Part shown: positions 34,836 through 44,730 of the stretch, piece after piece | Layout: each line of letters starts with the position of its first letter | How positions within the stretch are numbered: position 1 is the stretch's first letter | Source of the DNA: Salvia splendens | Lineage: Eukaryota; Streptophyta; Magnoliopsida; Lamiales; Lamiaceae | Direction of reading: 5' to 3' | NCBI RefSeq assembly: GCF_004379255.2 | Contig: NC_056035.1 | Coordinates: forward strand, 18,497,902-18,561,901 | DNA: 64,000 bases | The notes under the pieces: model-generated | Told to the model about the DNA's origin: nothing | What the model saw: the letters and a program-made list of their open reading frames with translations, nothing else | The model's database searches: none | Position numbers and translations under genes: made by a program

Positions 34836-35508
34836 TGATGGGGTACGTACTAAACAAGCCCAATAGCAGTGACGGCCCATCAGCCCAAAGCCCAAGGAAG
34901 AGTATCAGTTCGGCATTACCAAAGAGTTCGGCCCCAACCGCATTACCAAAGAGTTCGGCCCCAGCCTACAGCTCGGTAAAAGCCGACCAATCAAGCTCTA
35001 CTCTCAGATCGGCAAAAGCTGCTCGGCAATAGTTCAGAAGTTCGGTCTCAGTATTCGACCGAACTGGGAGATAGTGGACTCATGCAGAACCTCCACGACC
35101 TCCACTAGACGATCTATTTAGTGGTGTCAACTCATGCAGGGTCTCATGCAGGATAGCGGACCAAACAAAGAGATAGTGGACCCATGCAGGATCTCATGAC
35201 CTCCACGACATCCACTACCTAGTTAGTGGTGATGCAAGCCACGACCTAGTTAGTGGTGATGCAAGCCACGATCTTAGTTCAATGTATAAATAGAACTTAG
35301 ATCAGATAGAGGGGGGGCTCTAGACATCAAATAACATATAGCAAGTCTGTATTTGTAAGCTGTAAACCAGATCAAGCAATACAATCTTGCCCTCCTTTCT
35401 TCCCGTGGACGTAGATTTACTTCAGTAAATCGAACCACGTAATTCCTTGTGTCGTGATCTATATTCATTACCTGCATTTACTACCATCAAAAATTCGCCC
35501 AACCATCA
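34836..35508 (+). repeat. 3' LTR of Tat element 1
   Basis: 673 bp, differing from the 5' LTR at only two positions seen by eye. Followed by the duplicated target TCTGT. Confidence 0.95.
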
Positions 35509-35979
35509 TCTGTCCTACAAAAATATGTGCATTCCATTTTTGGAAAGTTATATCAATTTAATAATATAAGTCCCACTATCCACTAACTATACTTTAACTA
35601 TCATTCTTCTCATCTCTCTTAGTTTACCATATTATTCTCCGCATCTCTCTTACTTTACCAATTTTGTCTTAATTCCCGTGTCATTTTATCCACCTATATT
35701 TTTATGGGACGAAGGGAGTAATATTAATTGAAAATGAGTACCCTCACTAAAAAGAAATATTTTTTAAAATAAAAAAATTATAATTTCATATATTTAAGGG
35801 ACGAAGGTTATAATAGTAGTTTATTATTGATACCGGTGATTCAATATCCATAATTTTCTTTAAGTTTTAATACTATTTTAATGCTAATAACAATTGTATA
35901 CAGTTTGATAAGCTTCGCTCAAATTTCGAAAAACATAACTCGCTCAAATTTCGTAATTGGTAAAACAAATATATTAATG

Positions 35980-36351
35980 TGTTAACACGGCAAACAAGAG
36001 TTACACACTTTCCGAACTTTCCGAGTAACTCACACCCACTCAGCATGAACACTCACACACACTAATTGAAGAAAAAGAGAGATAGATGATTTCTTGGAGA
36101 AAAGGGAATCCCTTTTATTGATTGATTCCTAACACTAGAATACAAGTGAAAATCGAACTACTTAAAGCTCATAAAATTGTGGTAAGTGCCACTAATAGAA
36201 TGGAGTCAAGAATCAAGAAACAAGAGCTTCCAACGGCTCTTTCCTAACAAACTAACTAACTCCAACGGCTAGTTCCTTTCTTGCTTCTTCCTTTCATCTT
36301 CAGCTTTTAACTCTTCATGCTTAGGGACTGAATGTGAACTCACTTCTTACA
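35980..36351 (-). repeat. 3' LTR of the old Copia element
   Basis: On the minus strand it starts TGTAAGAAGTGAG and ends GTGTTAACA. A purine-rich tract (CAGGTGGAGAAT on the minus strand, about 36352-36363) precedes it. It differs visibly from the other LTR in length and many bases. Confidence 0.88.
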
Positions 36352-37844
36352 ATTCTCCACCTGAGTACACACTTCAGTTCTTGCAGCACACCTTGATTAA
36401 TTCCTTGCAATAATCAAACTTGTCTCTTCCTAGAGACTTGGTGAGTATATCAGCTGGATTGTGCAAAATATCAATCTTGACCACCTTCACTCTTCCTCTT
36501 TCAATCTCATCTCTAATGAAATGTAGTCTGATGTCTATATGCTTACTCCTCTCATGGAAATACTGATGCCTAGCCAAGCATATAGCTGAACTGCTATCAC
36601 AATGCACCACCATAGTTCTGTGATCAAAACCAAAATCTGATATCACACCCTGAATCCATAAGCTCTCTTGCACAGCTGTTGTGAGAGCCATATATTCAGC
36701 TTCTGTTGTTGATAGAGCAACAACACTCTGTAGCCCAGATTTCCAGCTAACCACAGTTCCAAACATGGTAAAGAGATAACCAGTTTGGGACTTCCTATTA
36801 TCCAAATTGTAGCATAATCTGCATCACAGTAGCCCACCATTACCTCCTCACTCACCTTATCACAGCCATTAAATACAATTCCCCAGCTACTAGTGCACTT
36901 CATGTATCTCAGAATCCACTTAAGAGCATTGGAATGCTCTTTCCCAGGATCTGCCATGTACCTGCTAGTAATATAAATGTCATGCGCCAGGTCTGGCCTT
37001 GTACAGATCATAGTGTACATAATGCTTCCAACCACACTAGCATAAGGAATAGACTCCATCTCCTATGCTTCTTGTTTAGATTTAGGAGTCTACTACTTTG
37101 ACAGCTTAAAACTCTGTGATAGAGATGTTGATGCAACTTTAGCATTGTCCATATTGAATTTTTTCCAGAACTTTCTCAATGTAGTCAGTTTGAAGCAGTC
37201 ACAGCCTTTTACAGCTTCTGTCCCTGTGAATATTAATGCCCAGGATCTTCCTTGCTTCACCCAAATCCTTTATTTCAAAACTAGACTTCAAATCTTCCTT
37301 GACTTTCTGTATCTCAACCATAGGTGATCCAGCAAGGAGCATATCATCTACATAAAGCAATAGATAGGCAACTGTTGTACTGCCTTTCTTCTTTATGTAA
37401 ATGCAGTCATCAAATTGTGACCTTATGAAACCAATTTTCCTCATCTGCCCATCAAACTTCATATTCCACTGCCTAGGTCTTTGTTTTAGTCCATAAAGTC
37501 TCTTTTTCAGCAAGCAAACTTTGTCTTCTTCTCCAACTTTTGTTGGAATCGTGCTTGGTCAAATGACTTTGACTAATAATAAATGTTACAAGACATTTAA
37601 TTTTGTGAAATTAAATGTAATAGCGTCGATCTACGTTCCGAGTAGATGACCGTAGTATATTCATTTTCTCAAATCCGATTCCCGGTGAGTGAAAAAATAA
37701 TATATTAAAGTTGGTCACAATAAAGCTAGAAATGAGCTATGAGAAAAACTAAGGGATTAATTAACTGAGTGTTAATTATCCCACATCGGGGATGATAAAC
37801 TTCTTTGATGAAGTATTTAATAAGATGAATTGTTATGTGTAATA

Positions 37845-38226
37845 CTCCCTCCGTCCAGCAATTGGAGTCCCATTTCTCCATGGCACGGGTTTTAAGAAAG
37901 TTGTTGGAGTGTGTAATAAATGGTGTGTGATAGTGGAATTTGGGACCCACCTCAAGTGTGTTAAATTTTTGGCTTCCAAAAATTCGAAATTTACTGCCTC
38001 TAAAATCGAAACTTATCACCAAATTTATCAGCAAATCAAAATCAGACATGAAAATGAAGAATCCAAAATCGAAAATGAAGAATCCAAAATCGAAATCGAA
38101 ATCCAAATCCAAATCCAAATCCGAAATCGTAATCCAAATCGAAATCCAAATTGAAATCCAAAATCGAAATCCAAATCCAAAATTGAAATCGGACATGAAA
38201 ATGAAGAATCCAAAATGAAGAATCCA

Positions 38227-38261
<35 letters not shown>

Positions 38262-38836
38262 CAAAATGAAGAATCCAAAATCGAAATGAAAATCCAAAAT
38301 CGAAATCCAAATTGAAAATCCAAATCGAAATCCAAATCCAAAATCGAAATCCAAATCAAAATCGAAATCCAAATCAAAATCAAAATCCAAATCAAAATCC
38401 AAAATCCAAACTTATTAGCAAATTAAAACATTAAAATGAAGAATTAAACACAGAGAGCGGCGATTTGGAGGAGGAGGAGGCGGCGATTTGGAGAAGGAAG
38501 AGGAGGAGGCGTGGATTATGGTTCCACAGAGAGCGGCGACTGGGAGAGGAGGAGGAGGAGGGCGGCGATTGGGAGAGGAGGAGGGGGGCGGCGATTGGGA
38601 GAGGTGAGAGGAGGAGGGAGACCGAGAGTGTCAAGAGTGAGGGTGAGAGAATGAGGGAGACCGAGAGTGAGGGTGAGAGAATGAAGGGGAGGGGTGTTTT
38701 TTTTATGGCAATTGTGTAAATTAGTAAGAAGGGGGAGGGTAATTAAATTGTCCAAATATGGCAAGTAGAACCGGGACTCCTATTCCCGGACATCCCAAAA
38801 CAGAAAAACGGGACTCCTATTGCTGGACGGAGGGAG
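37845..38836. mobile_element. Stowaway/Mariner-like element with internal minisatellite
   Basis: CTCCCTCCGTCCAGCAATTG at the left and, inverted, CTCCCTCCGTCCAGCAATAG at the right form long terminal inverted repeats. TA flanks both sides (37843-37844 and 38837-38838). Length is 992 bp, large for this family, because of the internal repeat at 38035-38410 and a purine-rich GGA section at 38460-38690. No transposase is encoded. Confidence 0.92.
38035..38410. repeat. Minisatellite of AAATCC/AAATCG hexamers
   Basis: About 375 bases consist of irregular runs of aaatcc, aaatcg and gaagaatcc units. Frames in both strands look protein-like only because of this periodicity. Confidence 0.9.
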
Positions 38837-41254
38837 TAATTATCTAGGAATAAGATGGGTAACAGAGCCCACAAGCGCGCGCCGCCACCCACCCACGAGC
38901 CGCGAGCCGCGCACCGTGACCCGTGCCCCGTGCGTCGTGTGCCTTGTGCCTTGGCAATTGGTCTTTGGGTGATCTTTGGGCTGCTCTTTAGAGCTGGTCT
39001 TTGAGCGTGGTTCAAGCCCCGTTTGTTCTTTTTAGACCACCTCAAACTCCACGCTATCCCCGACGGACCCCGACTCATGGTGGTCCTGGTCCACGTCATG
39101 TCCCCGCTGGACCCCGACGCATAACGGGAGACAAAAGGTCCCCGATGGACCCCGACGGTCCATGGTGTATCCTGTCGTGTAGTGTGTCCAGATGCGTCAT
39201 GTCTCTTCAGCTCCTAATGGCTAGTGCACCAGTCAGTAACCCCTCGCGGTTACAGTCAAGCCATCATGGCACACATAATAGCTGTTGACTCCATCAATGC
39301 CCCTGCGGGTGGACTTGGCCTATAAATAGGCATGCATCCATTGCCTTCTGGACAGAACATACACAAGCATTCTTGCATACACACTCTCTCCCTCTCTGCA
39401 TAATCTTCCCGTCGAAGCCCTGCCCCCGCCTTACTCTCGTTTGCCGGAGCTCTGCTGCTAGCGGTGCTGCTACTTCAGAAACGAAGCCATTTTATCTTTG
39501 GGGACGACACGCCAAACCATAAGCACTACCGGGGCGTATCTCATCTTGCGGAAAGAGGACTCCTCGACTCGGCTTACATCTTTACGGTTTATTGTTTCGA
39601 ATTCTTCTTTGTAATTTCAATTCAGTTTATTTCCGTTTAATTTCTCCATTCTTCATTGGGTTGTATTACGCCCGGTTAGTGTATCCTTGTATCACAGTCA
39701 TTCTATAACCAACAACTTTCACATAACCCTCAGGCTGATCCATGAAAATAGTTTCCTCAAGATCTCCATTGAGAAAAGCAGTTTTGACATCAAACTGCTA
39801 CAATTCCCAATCTAATTGATTCACCACAGTCAGTAAAATTCTAATAGAAGTGTGCTTCACGACAGGAGCAAACACCTCATTGAAGTCCACACCTTTTTGC
39901 TGTGTAAAACCTCTATCCACAAAACGAGCTTTGAACTTGATTCTGTCTTTATTAGTAGTTTCAGTCTTCTTTTTAAACACTCATTTGTAGCTTACTAATC
40001 TCCTTTCCTTCCCATCAGATTTGAGCTGAGATTTATCCACCAAAATTCAGGTTTTATTCTTGAATAAAGACTCAATCTCTTCATTCATAGCTTCTATCCA
40101 TTTTTCTCTGTCTTTACTTCTCATGGCTTCTTTATAAGTGAGAGGATCAACAAACTCAATGTTCTCAGCAGCACAAAGAGCATAGTAGACCACATCAGAG
40201 AATTTCTCAGGAGGTTTAGCATATCTTCTTCCTCTATCTCTGGCAATCTGATACTCTCTTGTATCTGTAGCTGTAGTCTCAGTACTGCCTCCACCTTGAT
40301 TTGAAGCATCATCATTCTCTAGCTCAGACTCACTCTCTGAGTCACTAACTCCACCTGCACTTTGGCTCAGTCCCACAGACTCTACCTTGAAGAAGTCACT
40401 GTCAGCTTCATCAGAGTTCTTATTTTCTTTTAAGTAAGGCATTTGATTCTTAACAAACACCACATCTCTACTGATGATTACTTTCTGTTTCCCAGGCTCA
40501 ATACACCAGAGCCTATACCCATTAACACCTTTCTGATAGCCCAGCATTATATACTTTAGAGCCCTAGCTTCAAGCTTACTTTACCTAGCATGAGCATAGG
40601 CTGCACACCCAAACACCTTATACTTCGAGTAGTCACTGTGAGCTCCATACCACATATAATCTGGGGTCTCATATTTTAAGGCTGTAGCAGGGCATTTGTT
40701 GATCAGATAGGCAGCTGTATACATTGCCTCACCCCAGAACCTGCTGCTCAAGCCAGAGCCAAGAAGCAAACACCTTACTCTCTCAAGTATTGTTTAATTC
40801 ATCCTCTCTGCAACCCCATTTTGTTGGGGTTGCAAGGGACTGTCCTATGCCTCTTCATGCCATTCTCTTTGCAAAATAAATCAGACTCAGTAGAAAGATA
40901 TTCTAGGCCATTGTCAGTCCTAAGGAATTTCACACTTCTTCCATTTTCTAACTCCACCTCTTTGCACCACATTTTGAACTTTGCAAAAGTTTCTGACTTA
41001 TCTCTCAGAATATACACCCAAAGCTTTCTAGTATAATCATAATAATAGAAAGATAATATCTCCCACCACCAACTGAATTAACAGGTGAGGGGCCCCAAAG
41101 ATCACTGCGTATGTTGGCAAGAGGTGGTGTAGAGGAATGAATACTTGTAGGATAAGGAGCCTTCTTTTCCTTTCCAAGGATGCACTGCTCACAGGGATCC
41201 ATCTTGTTGTTGTTATCTTCAGGAATTAGGCCTTTCTTATCAGTTCTTTCATGC

Positions 41255-41985
41255 TATGGATGTCAATTTAGCCCGCAACCCGTGGGCTGGCCTGAATAGC
41301 CCGCCAAATTTATAGGGTTAGGGCTGAAAATTTCCAGCCGATAAAATTACAGCCCGATTAGCCCGCACCCGATTAACCCGCAACTCGTTAGGGCCAGACC
41401 CGAAAACCCGATGGGCTGGCCCGAAAACCCGATAAAATTTCTATTATTTTATTTGTTTAACTCTATTTCGACACTTCATTGATTATTTTATAATATAGAT
41501 TACAGAAAAAATAACTTTCCATTTTATATATTAAATATATAAATTATATATTAAGTTTTTATTAATATAATAATAGATAAATGAATTAGAAACTTCAAAT
41601 TCACTAAAAAATATATTTAAATTTCTAAACATGCTTTAAAATTTCTTGATGTTTATGTTTTATTTTGCATAAATCTCAAATATTAGTATTTGATCATATT
41701 TATGTTTGAGTTTAAGCATATATCTCAAATTTATCATAATTAAATATTGTATATTTTAAAAATATAACTAATTTTCACCATTATTTATTAGATTGATCGC
41801 ATGTTAATTTTATCGGTAGCAACTCGATTAACCCGATGGGCTAGCCCGAAACCCGAGCTTTTAGGGTTAGGGTTGAACTTTTATAACCCGGAAAAATCAC
41901 AACTCGATTAGCCCGCACCCGATTGACCCTCAACCCGAATAGGGTTGGCCCGAAACCCGGTGGGCTGGCTCGATTGACATCCTTA
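41255..41985. mobile_element. hAT-type MITE, copy B, in the Copia integrase region
   Basis: TATGGATGTCAAT and, inverted, TAAGGATGTCAAT bound the element, with TTTCATGC on both sides (41247-41254 and 41986-41993). It is a close relative of the MITE at 21173-21905 over its full length. It interrupts the codons after GHPAEGSMK in the old Copia element. Confidence 0.95.
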
Positions 41986-42299
41986 TTTCATGCTTCCTTC
42001 AGCTGGATGGCCTAATCCCATGTGCCACAGCCTCAAGCTCTCATCTGACACAACATTGCTTTCACCATCAACAGCTTTAGCAGTGAGATAATAAAGGATA
42101 TGCTCTCTGTCAGCCTCCATCACCACCTGATTCCCAGACCTCACAAACAACTTTCCCTGATTTAGTAATATGTTGAAGCCATTCTGCTCCAACATTCCTA
42201 ATGAGATTAAATTCCTTTTTACTTCAGGAATAAATCTCACTCCGGTAAGAATTTTTATAGAACCATCTTGTAGCCTCAGCTTCACCTTCCCTATCCCTC

Positions 42300-43282
42300 T
42301 GATCTGTCAGATATGATTATTGCCTAGGAGAACAGTTCCTTCTGTTTCTTGAAGCTCATGAAACCAGCTCTTGTTGGGGCACATATGAAAACTGCACCCA
42401 GAGTCCATGATCCACCTCTGACTGACTCATTTATCAACTACATTCAGAAGTTGAGCTGGAAGATCTACACTATCCACAGAATCAGAAGTATTTTGTCCAT
42501 TTTCCTCATAGGCTTGCTTCCTCTTCCATGCATAACAATTCTTCTTTAAGTACCCTGGTTTTTTACACCAGTGGCAAGATCTGGTTTCTTTCTGAGCATT
42601 AGAGCTGGAGGCTTTAGAATCTTCAAATTTCTTCTTGAATTTCTACTTTTTGAATTTCTTGACATTTAAGGCCTCTGCAGCTTGCACATCAGAGCCTTTG
42701 TTGGTACTTCTCTGAAGTTCCTTGGCCATCAGAGCTGAATACACCTCTGCATAGGTGATTGGCTTATCTCTGCCATAGATGATGGCATCACTCAGTTGAT
42801 CATAAGAGCTAGGCAAGGCATTGAGTGTCAAGATAGCCTTATCTTCATCTGAAATCTTGACATCAACAGAGCAAAGATCATCAATGATCTTGTTAAACTC
42901 CTCCAGTTGCTCTATTACTGATCTTTCAGCAGTAAAACTGTAGGAGTATAGCTTTTTTCTTCATGTAAAGCCTATTTGCTAAAGATTTAGCCAAATAGAC
43001 TTCATCTAATTTCTCTAAGATCTTCACTGCAGTCTTGGCTTCTTGCACATCCCTCAACACTTTATCACCTAGGCACAAGATGACTGCAGAATGGGCTTTG
43101 AGCTGCATCTCATCAAACTTGACCTGAGATTTTTCATCAAGAGCAAGAGCCTTTCCCTTCTCTGTTGCAGATGCAAGAACTGCTGCCAAGCCTTGTTGGA
43201 TCAAGACTGCCTTCATCTTCATTTTCCACATGCCATAATCGTTTTTGCCTTTTAATTTCTCTGCATCTAGCCTTGCTGCCAT
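42300..43282 (-). pseudogene. Copia gag and protease remnant
   Basis: Minus strand: the start MAARLDAEKLKGKNDYG (43282) begins gag (about 118 residues to a frameshift at 42930). The next fragment includes LTLNALPSSYDQLSDAI and a zinc knuckle CHWCKKPGYLKKNC. The knuckle has Tyr where the third ligand His should be. The protease motif WIMDSGCSFHMC follows after an in-frame stop. The order is normal but the genes are dead. Confidence 0.85.
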
Positions 43283-43342
43283 CTCTAAGACTATTTGAAC
43301 TTCTGCAAATCAGCCTCAACTTCCCACCAGAACGGCGCCACT

Positions 43343-43730
43343 TGTTAACACAACACACAAGACTTACACACTCTCCGAGTAACTCACACACACTCAGTAT
43401 GAACACTCACACACAGAGAACACACACTAATTGAAGAAGAAGAGAGATAGATGATTTCTTGGAGAAAATGGATTCTCTTTTATTGATTGATTCCTAACAC
43501 TAGAATACAAGTGAAAACCGAGCTACTTAAAGCTCATACAATTATGGTAACTGTCACTAACAGAATGGAATCAAGAATCAAGAATCAAGAATCAAGAAAC
43601 AAGAGCTTCCAACAGCTCTTTCCTAATAAACTAACTAACTCCAACGGCTAGTTCCTATCTTGCTTCTTCCTTTCCTCTTTAGCTTTTAACTCTTCATGCT
43701 TAGGGATTGAACGTGAACTCACTTCTTACC
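43343..43730 (-). repeat. 5' LTR of the old Copia element
   Basis: About 388 bp. On the minus strand it ends GTGTTAACA, and the primer-binding site TGGCGCCGTTCTGGTGGGAA follows two bases later (43321-43340). A small (gaatcaa)n expansion near 43580 is absent from the other LTR. Confidence 0.85.
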
Positions 43731-43735
43731 CAATG

Positions 43736-44597
43736 CATTTAAATATTTAATTCAAAAAGCTGTTTCAAATATTCCATGATCAGTACGAGATAGAAAATTG
43801 TTGATCTGGAAAATTAGATTTAATCTGAAATTAAAAGCTTATCTAATGAGTCTCTTTAGCGGCTTACACGAAATAATTAGATGAGTTTTATTATTGAAAT
43901 CAAGGTCTCTGGTATTATATGATGTACAGTCAAACTTAAACAATAAAAATAATGATTATCCATCCGAAAACGCGGATAAGAAGAGAAGTGCGGGCGTTGA
44001 CATACTAGAATATTGGAATAATGATTTGAAGATTTTGACATCAATCCTTCAAATACAATCATCAAAATTGCAACTTCCCCAGCAGCAAAAATAGACCTAA
44101 TTAATTGGAGTGCTACACATGAATTGTAATTGCGGTTCATTTGATCATAAATTGAGCATAATTTTTTTTTTTATTTTTTTTACTATTTTCAAGTAATTGG
44201 AAAAAGAATAACCAAGACCAAAATAGGATTGCTAGTAATAGTAGTAAAAAAAGAAAGAGCTGGTCAAAATAATGACAAGAGAACACGGTTGTAAATGGAA
44301 ATCGTAACCACTTTGACATTATGCATTAAAAATATATATTCAATTCATTTGATGATCATATGAAGCTTCTGTTGCAACCAAATTCTCTATTAGCTTCGGC
44401 CATAATCAACAACTCAGGATATTTATTTGTTCTTCCTCACGCTAAATTACATAATCAATGGAAAATCCAACATTTTACCATTATTTTATGTACATTAATT
44501 CTCACCTCTACATTATAAAATTGCATATATACACTCTTCACAAAACCAGACTTTGACAATTATCAATCGACGACCAAGTCGATCATATTTTTTTTGG
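43736..44597. other. Spacer and promoter region of the laccase gene
   Basis: AT-rich, no gene recognised. The last few hundred bases are the presumed laccase promoter. Confidence 0.55.
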
Positions 44598-44607
44598 TAT
44601 AAATAGG
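44598..44607 (+). promoter_or_regulatory. TATA box of the laccase gene
   Basis: TATAAATAGG lies 133 bases before the start codon, consistent with a leader of about 100 bases that is rich in CT. Confidence 0.7.
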
Positions 44608-44730
44608 CACTCATCTCCTTAACTTTCTTCACCAATTAATCCATCTCTTCACATTCAATCTACCTCCTTCATATTTGAGATTTTTATTCCTTTCATTAAT
44701 TCATTCGTATCTTAATTACTATACGTAGCA

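Larger units (their letters stand above)
24617..35508 (+). mobile_element. Complete Tat-lineage Ty3/Gypsy retrotransposon (element 1)
   Basis: The element is bounded by two 673-bp LTRs and by TCTGT on both sides (24612-24616 and 35509-35513). Order inside: LTR, primer-binding site, gag-protease, a single UAG, reverse transcriptase, RNase H, a second RNase H, integrase, tandem repeats, a four-exon gene on the opposite strand, polypurine tract, LTR. The second, archaeal-like RNase H and the antisense gene mark the Tat/Retand/Ogre branch. Only two substitutions were found between the LTRs (24889 versus 35108, and 25269 versus 35488), so insertion is recent. All coding regions are open, so the element could be active. 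Confidence 0.95.
24571..35718. mobile_element. Stowaway/Mariner MITE split by a 10.9 kb retrotransposon
   Basis: The left part (24571-24616) starts CTCCCTCCGTCCCATAAAAA after TA (24569-24570). The right part (35509-35718) ends TTTTTATGGGACGAAGGGAG before TA (35719-35720). The inverted termini match almost perfectly. With the retrotransposon and its duplicated TCTGT removed, the MITE is 251 bp and non-coding. Confidence 0.9.
37541..39714 (+). mobile_element. Solo LTR of a Copia family, inserted in the old Copia RT gene
   Basis: Starts TGTTGGAATCGTGC and ends TCTATAACCAACA, flanked by ACTTT on both sides (37536-37540 and 39715-39719). It contains no internal coding region, so it is a solo LTR left by recombination. 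Its sequence matches the family of the LTR at 57914-58978 (same TGTTGGAATCGTGCTTGGTC start, 'ccgacggaccccgac' section and TATAAATAGG-containing promoter near 39320). Without the nested MITE it is about 1.18 kb. Confidence 0.92.
36374..42285 (-). pseudogene. Copia pol remnant: integrase, RT, RNase H, interrupted
   Basis: Minus-strand fragments in order: GAG-pre-integrase (SLRLWHMGLGHPAEGSMK, 41983-42100), then, after the hAT MITE, CEQCILGKEKKAPYP and integrase core pieces with FLRTDNGLEYLS (40799-41202). Next come GEAMYTAAYLINKCP (40581-40769), a linker to RT (40047-40547), RT start with FTQQKGVDFNEVFAPVVKH and FDVKTAFLNGDLEE (39720-39980), then, beyond the solo LTR, LLLYVDDMLLAGS (37199-37513). 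RNase H follows (STTEAEYMALTTAVQE, 36374-36805). Frames change several times and stops occur, for example at 40799, 40577 and 37080. The protein cannot be made. Confidence 0.9.
35980..43730 (-). mobile_element. Old Ty1/Copia retrotransposon, minus strand, with three later insertions
   Basis: Two LTRs bound a Copia gag-pol in the order gag, protease, integrase, RT, RNase H on the minus strand. Flanks TAATG (35975-35979) and CAATG (43731-43735) look like a target duplication with one change. The element carries a solo LTR (37541-39714), which itself carries a Mariner-like MITE, and a hAT MITE (41255-41985). Without them it would be about 4.8 kb. Many stops and frameshifts make it inactive. Confidence 0.9.

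Noticed and set aside
37726..38402. Phe/Asp-rich and Lys/Ser-rich open frames on both strands
   Set aside because: They arise from the AAATCC/AAATCG minisatellite in the Mariner-like MITE; the periodic repeat keeps frames open without coding.
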